64,000 bases of DNA from Bolinopsis microptera (Eukaryota; Ctenophora; Tentaculata; Lobata; Bolinopsidae): the NCBI RefSeq assembly GCF_026151205.1, contig NC_087076.1, positions 15,216,919 to 15,280,918 on the forward strand, given 5' to 3'. A program made the position numbers and the translations under genes. Of the stretch, positions 19,262 through 27,936 are shown in pieces. How positions within the stretch are numbered: the first letter of the stretch is position 1; each line of letters begins with the position of its first letter. The notes under the pieces were generated by a model. That model worked only from the letters and a program-made list of their open reading frames with translations. It did no database searches and had not been told where the DNA came from.

Positions 19262-19755
19262 ATTATAAGATCAGGTGATATGAACCATGAGCCACGTGAT
19301 AGAGGATAATATCTAGATCTCTCCTAATTAGTTCACCCTATTCACCTAGTAAGATGGAGGTTGAATGTTGATGTACAATGTACAATGCACAATGTACAAT
19401 GCACAATGTACAATGTAAAATGTACAATGTACAATGTACAATGTACAATGTACAATGTACAATTTACAATGTACATGAACTTCACCAGAATGTTGTGACA
19501 CCGGGTGCGGGAAGAAATCCGTTTAGCTGGCATGATCACTAGAAATTGCGTGGAATCATACAAAAAGCAGTATATTCAACATTTATGCTTTTGATCTGCA
19601 CTTAGCATTAAGTCATAAGACTCTGTGATCGAGTTTGTCGGATAAGTGCTTTATTCTTTGTTCGTTCCTTGTGTTTCGTAAGTTGCATAATTTTCTTACC
19701 GTTGGAAATAATGTTTCTTCGTTTCATCTGAACATTGCCAATACCCGGCCAAAAG
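19262..19755 (+). promoter_or_regulatory. Module D: upstream region and noncoding first exon
   Basis: This is a close relative of module B, with TCAGGTGATATGAACCATGA and the E-box CACGTGAT. An expanded TGTACAATG array follows, then ATGAACTTCACCAGAATG, the GAAGAAATCCGTTTAGCTGG block, TAAGTCATAAGACTCTGTGA, and the exon end GGCCAAAAG|GTAGGTG (19,755/19,756). No open frame belongs to it. It is the likely promoter and untranslated exon 1 of the gene at 19,968. Confidence 0.6.
19370..19475. repeat. 9-bp minisatellite (TGTACAATG)n
   Basis: About ten tandem TGTACAATG/TGCACAATG units. The same site holds about two units in module B (near 6853) and essentially none near 20,620, so the array expanded within the duplicated module. 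Confidence 0.92.
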
Positions 19756-19967
19756 GTAGGTGTAGGATAGATTTTTATCAATCCATACCAATCCATCTAA
19801 TTTGCAATAGTCAGGTAGAGAATTGTAGTATGCAGTTCAAAGCGCTCGACTACAAGTACTCAAGCAGTAGAAGTATTATACGTGAACATAACGTGTTCGT
19901 CACCCCAGGTATGAACGGAAACGTGAACCTGTTCTGAGACTTGGTTCCACATCAGTGCAGTTACAGT

Positions 19968-20225
19968 ATGTGTAGCTACATAGTTTGTTGTCTGACATGC
20001 GGAAAATGTACAACGAGCGACGTTAAAAGAGCCGTCTGCATAGTTCTATTTTTAGCTTCCATCTTGTTACAGATAATAGGAATAATCATTGGTCACGGAA
20101 CTCATTGGACTCTTGATTGGGCGCCTGTACTGGTGAATGTGTGCGTAGTACTACCGTTTATTTTACGAAAGATAGATCGAAAAAAAGAGATCAAAAAAGA
20201 GGTCCCTAAAACATTAGATGTATGA
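19968..20225 (+). CDS. Small Cys-rich two-membrane-segment protein (85 aa), family copy 2
   Basis: I place the start at the ATG at 19,968, aligned with the start of the copy at 18,731 (MCSYIVCC against MCTDIVCC). The frame extends nine codons further only to a TTG. The N-terminus has IVCCLTCGKCTTS, membrane segments at about 22-42 and 51-66, and a basic lysine-rich tail (RKIDRKKEIKKEVPK) longer than that of copy 1. A 3' splice site (ATCAGTGCAG, ending 19,960) sits 7 nt upstream, and the donor of module D at 19,755 gives an intron of about 205 bp. A possible polyadenylation signal AATAAA occurs at 20,425. Function is unknown. Confidence 0.62.
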   Translation: MCSYIVCCLTCGKCTTSDVKRAVCIVLFLASILLQIIGIIIGHGTHWTLDWAPVLVNVCVVLPFILRKIDRKKEIKKEVPKTLDV

Positions 20226-20537
20226 TTTAATTTGAACTAAAATGGGGTATTTTTTGTGGTATTCTGTGCTTTCTGATTTGTGGTTATCTTTATCTTGCTA
20301 TTGAGTGCAGGCCAACCAAATTATAATTCGTTTTTAATAATTTTTTGTACTTGTGTAGGTCTGTAGAAGCATTAGAATCGGGCGTTGCCTGCCACAGGCT
20401 ATCCTGAATTTAGAAGCTTGCTTTAATAAAATAATCTGGTATTTTATTTAAATTCAGTCTTGTCTCCAAAAAGTTGTTTTACTATTTCATATGGCCATCA
20501 TTTTGAAATAATAACTTTAAAAATTGTGATAATACAA

Positions 20538-20643
20538 AATCAGGTGATATCAACCACGTGATAGATTTAATATCTTGATCGTATAACAATCAGTTCTGCT
20601 ACTCACCTGTAGTAAGGTTGAGGTTGATGTACATGAACTTTAC
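20538..20643 (+). repeat. Partial module copy next to the calponin-homology gene
   Basis: TCAGGTGATATCAACCACGT and GAGGTTGATGTACATGAACT match the front part of modules B and D, but the first-exon half is missing. The match runs to ACTTTACCAG, which is exactly the splice-donor end of an exon of the minus-strand gene to the right. Confidence 0.6.
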
Positions 20644-23268
20644 CAGACTGTTAATAGTCGTGGAGCGAGGAACGTCCGTTACTTCAAACCTGTCCCTTAT
20701 CTTCGTACTTATATCCTCGTTTACCTGATAAATATTTAAATAGAATTATACAAATAATAGTTATAGAACGTGAAGAAAACTTTAAATCTGATCCACTGTT
20801 CCGCAAAATAGTATTATATTTAATATTCTTAAAACACAATTTCCACCTGTGCTTGAAGAACTGACAGTTTCTTGGACCAGCTCCTCATTTTGGGGACCTC
20901 ATGAACGCCCTCCAACTTTGACAGCTCCTTTCCAATAACCTCTATCTTCAGTGTGTACTCCTTCTTCTGTCTGATGATGTCAAGAGACTGTGCGATGTTG
21001 GGTAACTCTTCCAGTGCTTTTGTGTTTAGAACTAACTTGTCTTGCAGCGAATCTGGAACACAGGCAGTGGTACTTTATTACAGTTTTCATCACAAATAAT
21101 ACCCAAATTGTATTCTTATTATTTAATGCGATTCACCAAGCTCGTTTATTACGTATTCGCTGAACAAAACAAGTATATGTAGAAATTGAGCTCTTGTTAA
21201 AAGGGGTGAGGATGATAAAAGGGCTCGCAGGATAGCTCAGAATTACCTACTCGGTTGACGACAGCAAGTGCCTGTTTGAACTGAAGACCTCTCATGAGGA
21301 GGGCAATAAAGAAAGCGCAGATAGCCATGAGATCACAGTGGACCAGGTCCTCACTGTCCACCTTGTGGTCGACTCCCATCATCTCACCCACTAAATCCAG
21401 TGCTAGTCTTATTGTCCATCTGAACAGCAGTTCTATTTAAAACAAAACAAAAGATAAGAACACTTTTACTGAATCTTGCTTTATGGCGTATGAATTGAGA
21501 AACCAAAATCTTATTTGAACAGCACTAGTACAACTGTTAGTTTAGCAAGAAACTAGAAATTACTGACCTGTCGTTAAGGAGGACCTCAGGTGTAAAAGTG
21601 GAGGGGAAGAGAGCGTTTATTAATCTGAGGAGTATTCTTGTGTCGGAGAGATCTTCAATATCGTTGAGAGGTGGTGATCGTTTGCCACTTGAACCTTCAT
21701 GATCGATATATATTTGTATCGCCTGGAATAAAGATGCATTCACTAGAACTATTCTATGAATAGTGAGATGAAGTCTGACGACTCTTTTAATGCAGTTTAA
21801 TGAAACTTACCTGTGCTCAACAATGCTCATCGTTAATTTGAAGTACCACTACACTATCAACCCAGAAAATTATTAATCTAAAAACGATGTGGTCTACACA
21901 GATGATTCAGACCACTGCACTACTATTTCACGATCTAATTTACCACAACCGATTCCATCATCCACAATATATCATGCTGATTATAGTAATATTTAGTCCA
22001 TTGTTGCTATTTTATATTACAAGCATACCAATACACATTGCATAAATGACAATAGAATCAGATCAATAATCATATTATGCATGCTATCAAATGGTAAGAA
22101 GCATAAATGAATCCAGTGCGTGTATAAGCCGATTAGAACAGGAATAAAGTGAGTGCATGTGATTAAACGGAATGTAATGTTCACTGTCGGAGATGATTAA
22201 CAGATTAGCTGAAGACTGGATTAATTAAACAAGTACCTCAATGACTGATTCTTCGGGTTTCATCTTCTTTTTCTTGTCTTTCAATTTTCGCTGCTTTTCC
22301 TGCATTATGTAATTGATTAAAGCTCTTTTAAATTTAAAATAATCATCTGGAAAATCACTGACAGAATCTTAGGATAAGATACGAATTTACTGAAGGCTTA
22401 GTTTAAACAAAGGAATAATACAATAATTCCGTTATCCATTTAAACATCCAATTGTATAAAACGACACTCACCTGATTTTGCATTTGTTTGTAGGAGTAGT
22501 TGTTACCATCAGTGTAGCCTGGACTCTCTGGTCTGGGTTGTGGTATCCAGGAATAGGACTCGTTTAATATCATAAACTCGTTGGCATGGTACTTTCCTGT
22601 CTTGTCCCACGTTTCACGAATGTCGTATTTTACTAGATTCCAAAGGAACCAGGATATCTTGATTGGAAAAGCTGAGTTACAACTTTAAAAGATCATTCCT
22701 ATAAAAATAAACAGTCGGTGTGGATCATATTATATCGCGCTGCTAAAAGTTCACTGACCCATTTAAATTTCAATTATTTATTTACTTCTTGAGAGTTGAA
22801 AACTGGCAAAAAGTTAAACTAACTAACCTCCTCCTGGTCACCGATTACTAAGCGATCTCTGTCGTACACATAGTTGTAAGGTAAAATATCATTGTCTTGT
22901 AGTTCTGCAATAATCCACTCAATACGTGTCTTTTTTTGTTGATCTGTCAACTCATCACACGACTGAACTTTTTTCATTTCACGACCTTGGAAAAGTTTAA
23001 GTTTACACTCTCATGAAGTTTAATCTGAAAGGTAACATCACTTGATTTGAAATCTATTTGTCATTCATCACTTTGAAGTTTAGCAATGATGATGATAATA
23101 TTTTAATCATAAATGTTTATCTCATACCAAGAAAAGATTCTGCAAGGTGCTTTAATGTAAATCCTCGAAAAAGATCTTTGAAAATGTTGGTCGTTTTCGT
23201 GCCATAAGAAAGAAGTCTGATGTTCAGCCAGAATCCAAAGCAACTAGTTCGTGTGTATTGCTGCATGT
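20644..23268 (-). CDS. Multi-exon gene with two calponin-homology-like domains (partial)
   Basis: Eight exons join in frame at GT-AG boundaries, in transcript order: 23268-23128, 22985-22828, 22657-22472, 22299-22237, 21722-21568, 21419-21247, 21052-20847 and 20724-20644. Phases agree at every junction, which is strong evidence for a real gene. The first two and a half exons read like a CH domain (FGFWLNIRLLSYG, DLFRGFTLKHLAESFLG, RLVIGDQEEISWFLWNLVKY). A Lys-rich linker follows (KDKKKKMKPEES). The fifth and sixth exons resemble a second CH domain (ILLRLINALFPSTF, NDRWTIRLALDLVGEMMG, EDLVHCDLMAICAFFIALL). A charged coiled-coil-like tail comes next. CH pairs usually bind actin or microtubules. 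The 5' start and the last exon are not identified, and I cannot name the family. Confidence 0.72.
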
Positions 23269-24104
23269 CTGAAAGAGATCTCTGTATAATATTGCGATTC
23301 ATTACAATAACAAGGACAGAATATATTTATTCTAAGTGGCATAAAAAACTGGTAATCTAATACTATTTATACCATAATTCACTAAGAAATAAAAACACAG
23401 ATTTGTAAAGTTTTGGACACAGACAATATAATTTATGGCATATTTATATTACGTGTTGATCTGAATAATCGAATAGCACCATATTTTATATTTTAAAATA
23501 TTTTTCAGTACGACTGTGTACATGAAATATTATAGAGGAAAGGTGATATCATAAATATTTAAATATAGTAATACTGATCTTTGAATGACAGTACCTTATA
23601 TCAGTAAGCTTTAAACCAACTCGACCTCACTTTTGTCACAATTGTCACAAGCATTAATGGAATCAGTTCACATGGTAAAGTCTAGAGAGAGAGAGTTAAA
23701 TTAGCATGCAGTACTCAGGTTATTGCTTTGTTAGATATAAGCCTGCTGAGATAATATGTGGATTGTAGTAGAAGTACAATCATTGAGTATTGTTACAACT
23801 AGTTGCATAGCTATTGAATATCTGTAATCAATATTTCTGACACTGCTTCATTGAAGTCTTTAAAATCCTTTAATTGATACATGACCAAGGCCAAACTATA
23901 TTCACAAGAGGAAAGGAAACATTTGGACTTGCTCTTTGGCCATCAGGCAATTTTGTCTACAGAGTTAGATTCATTATATGGCAGTAACAAATAAATTCAC
24001 CACCATGGCATAACTAATAACATTACTATCCATTAACAGTACTTAGAGTTAGTTCAGATATTGTACACCTTTTAGTCTCAAATTCATAAAAATGCTGCCA
24101 CCCT
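23269..24104. other. Upstream flank of the calponin-homology gene
   Basis: AT-rich DNA in which further 5' exons of the minus-strand gene may lie. I could not identify any with confidence. An ATG at 23,302 in the first exon's frame is a possible but weak start. Confidence 0.35.
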
Positions 24105-24112
24105 TCACATAG

Positions 24113-24322
24113 CAGTGATGTAACGAAGGGCCCCGCTGACCCAGCTGTGCGGTGGGCGCCATCTTAGGGGCTCAAGAAACACACTTTATTAGAGATTTTA
24201 CCGGCGTATCCTCTAAAATCACCAAATTTGTTCAATTTTAGGGAGGGGCGCCAAAAGGGGAGGGGCGCCAACAGGGGGGCGCATTTTCGGCAGGGGTGCC
24301 AACAGGCAACGTTATGCCACTG
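24113..24322. mobile_element. hAT-type MITE (210 bp) with perfect 8-bp target duplication
   Basis: Terminal inverted repeats CAGTGATGTAACGAAGG (left) and, on the other strand at the right end, CAGTGGCATAACGTTGCC share the CAGTG-x-x-x-TAACG pattern typical of hAT elements. The element is flanked by the identical octamer TCACATAG at 24,105-24,112 and 24,323-24,330. The interior is GC-rich (GGGGCGCC repeated three times), unlike the surrounding DNA. It is too short to encode a transposase, so it is non-autonomous. Confidence 0.85.
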
Positions 24323-24939
24323 TCACATAGCTCAGAGGTAACAGAACAGTCATGGTACCAACAGAGACATAGATAGGCTGTGGCAAAAGCAGGCAATGCT
24401 TGCTCCAGAAAACACTTTGCCTGCTCTTGAAAATTTAACAATGTAATAATGTTCATGTTATTAAGAAAAAAGCACACACTTTTAGTGTTCACATTGATAT
24501 CAATCACCAAATTTCAACTGCAGCAAGTGCAGAAACAGGTCAAAAGCCACAGTTGCCACCATGCTTCGAGTTTCATGGGTTATCTTGTGAATCTTGGGCT
24601 TGAAAAGGTGAAAAATTCAAAAATTTTATCCACAAGAAAACAATATTTTTCCTGAAAACTTCTGTGCTAGGATGCATGGAAAACGCATTCAGTGACCACA
24701 ATCTTTAATCTTCGGAGTTGCTTTGAAATTGCTCCATGGTTTATCGTCAATCATGTGAATTACCCAGCTTTGTGTGATCACGGCTGGGGCAATGCATGCT
24801 TCAACGAAAAATTCTGGCTAAGTCTTTGGACACCAATAATCGGGAAATCTGTAATCGAGGGATTGGGGATCCTGCTGAAAGATTTAGTAAAACAATTTTT
24901 TTTTCTAAGGGTACCCTTCAGTAAATCGCAGCACTACTA

Positions 24940-25820
24940 TACCTTACTCGGGATTATTATAACCGGGATAAAGTGGTGGGTTTTGAAAGATTCCGCCATA
25001 TTTTTCCCGGTCAAAAATTTTACCAGTCATAAAAAAACCCGCCGACTCAGATTATGGGGTTCCAAGGGGGTGGTGATCATCATATTTTACCTGAAGTCTC
25101 ATATGTGCTAGAGAATACTTTTGAAGCAGTGGATGGAGGGCTGTAACTTTATTGGCGGTTGCTACCATAATTTCGTTATAAAAATCACAATTTGGTTATA
25201 GAAATCAGATTTCAGGGTGGACCGTGATTCTCACTTTTCTTGCCCATGAAGTGAGTAAACTGTGCCACTATTTCATGGTCCACGGTGGATTGATTACTGG
25301 AGCAGTTGAAGATGCAAAGCCAAGACGTTCCCCAATACCAAGCGGTGGGCAGGAAATTAAGCTCCGGCTGACCTTCAGAGCAGTAGCCCCATTAGCGGAC
25401 AAAATGAAAGTCTTGTTAAGACAACAATACAACTTCGAATTTGACGGTCAGCAGCAGGGGGATATCAATAATGATAATGGAGGGGACATTAGCGATAATG
25501 AGAATGAGAATACGCTTTAATGAAGATTTGACTTATTATTGCTATAGATTTATTTTCCTTTAAATACTAGACGTGTCTTTTTTTCTATTTCTGAGTAATA
25601 TCAGTAACTGTAAATTGAAATAACTTCTTTAACAAGTAACAAAAACAGAAATTTCGGTTGAAAATTTGTTGACCTCTGAAAAAAAAACTTGAAAGGTCGG
25701 CCACCGGTAAATACATGACCGGGATAATTTGGCGGGTTTTGGGAAATTCCGCCATATTTTTCCCGGTTATTAATTTTCCCAGTCATAAATTAACCCGCTA
25801 TAATATTCCCGAGTAAGGTA
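24940..25820. mobile_element. Element with inverted termini (TACCTTACTCGGG), 0.88 kb
   Basis: The left end TACCTTACTCGGGATTATTA is mirrored at the right end (CCCGAGTAAGGTA, 25,808-25,820). Both ends carry the same roughly 70-bp subterminal block in direct orientation (GATTCCGCCATATTTTTCCC and AATTCCGCCATATTTTTCCC). Flanks show imperfect duplication (CACTACTA against CACTACAC; a CACTACTATA decamer also occurs on both sides). This could be a single DNA transposon or two small related elements enclosing captured DNA. Superfamily is not assigned. Confidence 0.6.
25230..25520 (+). pseudogene. Open frame inside the 24.9-25.8 kb element, unknown
   Basis: An open stretch of about 95 codons has a protein-like composition (GGLITGAVEDAKPRRSPIPS, then LRLTFRAVAPLADKM) and ends in an acidic Asn/Asp/Glu-rich tail. 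It begins without an ATG and no splice evidence is clear. It may be a captured exon or a transposase remnant. I recognise no catalytic motif. Confidence 0.3.
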
Positions 25821-25834
25821 CACTACACTACTAT

Positions 25835-26300
25835 AACAGCTTATGTTATGCCAACAGTTGTTATTAATTATTTAGATTTAAACCAATCCAGTTCTGACTG
25901 TTGATATTCTTTAAAATTTAATAAAATTTATTTTTGTATCTCAAAAATAATGTTGAGTTTTTAATATAACGTAAAATTTTAGCTATTCCCGTACAGCTTA
26001 AGTATGCGCGTTTGAATTAAACTATGAACAATGAACATGCTAGCTCTTTTTATTTTGTTAGTTGGGCGACATTCTATAAATCGTACTGGACCTAACAAGT
26101 TTATTATTGTAGGTTTACAACCTACCAGGACGCGCGCCGAGTTGGACTCGTCGACGGATATATATATATATGGAACAGATATTTTATGAGTATCACCCGT
26201 TAAGTTTATTATTGGATGTCTCATAATTATTACTAAATAAATATTTGTGATTTTACCTAATGCAGAGATGAGAAAGCCTTCGTGCTTGCATGGTAATATA
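25835..26300. other. Intergenic, AT-rich
   Basis: No gene is supported. A short (AT)n run occurs at about 26,158-26,170. A small dyad (GTAGGTTTACAACCTAC) occurs near 26,109. Confidence 0.35.
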
Positions 26301-26304
26301 TTTC

Positions 26305-26889
26305 CTGGGGACCTCAGGCTATCATGTTCATAAACATAATAGTCTATCATGTTCATAAACTAATAGAAATTATATTAGGCGGAATGACAGGCTGAGCGCG
26401 GCCCAGTAAGGTAGTATAGCGCTTGACGGATGTTACTCCTCTAAATTTCTTCGAAGTAGCTTGCCACTTTCTTCTCGAAATGAAGTAGCGCGCGCCGGGC
26501 CAAACCATTAACAATGGTCAAGTATAGCGCGCGCTTACCGACTCATGACTATGTGAAATTTATGATGATCAATTGATTTAAGATGTCAATCCTTCAAAGG
26601 TCGGCGAGGCCCAATGGTGCATTTCCAATCTCGCCGATCTACCAAGAGGAATTGTTTGATGCGCGGCCCAGTAGTGTTTCTCCCAATATTTGAGATAGGG
26701 AATATATTGATTTTTAGAAAGGTTGTTTTTATATATATAATAGGGTCATTGTGACAATTATGTGTACATTGTTTAAAATTTCCAAAAATAAAATAGATTT
26801 ATAAGATTCAAGATTCAAGCTTACTGGGCCGCGCTCAGCCTGTCATTCCGCCAAATCTATATGAACATGATAGCCTGGGGTCCTCAGGT
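26305..26889. mobile_element. Foldback-type repeat with about 70-bp inverted arms
   Basis: The left arm (26,305-26,410) contains ACCTCAGGCTATCATGTTCA and GGCGGAATGACAGGCTGAGC. The right arm (26,820-26,889) is its reverse complement, in the order CTTACTGGGCCGCGCTCAGC then CATGATAGCCTGGGGTCCTC. The 0.4-kb interior is GC-richer and carries further GCGCGGCCCAGTA and GCGCGC motifs. A TATCATGTTCATAAAC unit is duplicated inside the left arm. Confidence 0.7.
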
Positions 26890-27217
26890 AAGATTCAAGC
26901 TTATTTTGCTACACGTTGTATACTTCTCGTGCACTCGATCAAAACACAAAAGGGGTTACAGCGTGTGCGCATGTCAAAGCTTATATATTACATAAAATCT
27001 TTTATTCGGGTGCGTGCAGAGAGAAACAAGCAATAATTAGCAAGCTAGGTAAGCATCGCCCGTAAATTATTTACAGGTCCTTTGGGGAATAAAAGTAAAT
27101 CATACTTTTGAGTTTAAGGAATACAAATTTTTACAAATTACAAATCATATTATATCGCGTGTTACAAGAATTGATCGCTTGTCTAATTAAATGAATATTG
27201 CTTACTATTTGTCAATT

Positions 27218-27936
27218 GCGAAGTAACCAATTAGGGCTATTAAATGCCGAACACAAGGATATTTCGTATTCGGATCATATGCCTGCAGGCTGTCTGTCGC
27301 TTAAGACCATGGTCGCTCTTAACTGAGCGATAAGTGACGTTAAGTGAGACCGTGAGCATCACTTCTTGCCAATTTGCTTTTGAATTACCTACGGCTCAAT
27401 CATGAAGTTAAACAGTACAAGTTGTGTTTTAACGGCAAAATACAGCGAATTCTAGCCCTCGAAAGTTGTAGGTTTGGAAGATCAATACGGCTGCTTTAAT
27501 TCATAAAAGTCTTAAGTTAGAACGGCCAAAACACCCTACTCGGCGTCAGCTAGCTGCATGCGAAGTAACCAATTAGGGCTATTAAATGCCGAACACAAGG
27601 ATATTTCGTATTCGGATCATATGCCTGCAGGCTGTCTGTCGCTTAAGACCATGGTCGCTCTTAACTGAGCGATAAGTGACGTTAAGTGAGACCGTGAGCA
27701 TCACTTCTTGCCAATTTGCTTTTGAATTACCTACGGCTCAATCATGAAGTTAAACAGTACAAGTTGTGTTTTAACGGCAAAATACAGCGAATTCTAGCCC
27801 TCGAAAGTTGTAGGTTTGGAAGATCAATACGGCTGCTTTAATTCATAAAAGTCTTAAGTTAGAACGGCCAAAACACCCTACTCGGCGTCAGCTAGCTGCA
27901 TGCGAAGTAACCAATTAGGGCTATTAATGCCGAACA
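27218..27936. repeat. Exact 342-bp tandem duplication with a third partial copy
   Basis: Unit 1 (27,218-27,559) and unit 2 (27,560-27,901) appear identical throughout, including TGCCTGCAGGCTGTCTGTCG and CACCCTACTCGGCGTCAGCT. A third copy starts at 27,902 but runs only about 34 bp, already shows a one-base deletion, and breaks into LINE sequence at about 27,937. The unit encodes nothing recognisable. Confidence 0.9.

Noticed and set aside
19608-19937. Coding frame over the first exon of module D (and 7189-7389 in module B)
   Set aside because: The frame runs through the splice donor into the intron and begins with a non-ATG codon or chance Met. The conserved part is explained as a noncoding exon.
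19941-19967. Upstream start for the 85-aa membrane protein
   Set aside because: The extension begins with TTG and spans the predicted 3' splice site. The paralogue starts at the equivalent of 19,968.
24692-25111. 139-codon frame
   Set aside because: It crosses the left boundary of the inverted-terminus element at 24,940, so it is not a coherent gene.
25979-26356. 125-codon minus-strand frame
   Set aside because: It runs into the left arm of the foldback element, and no motif or splice support is visible.
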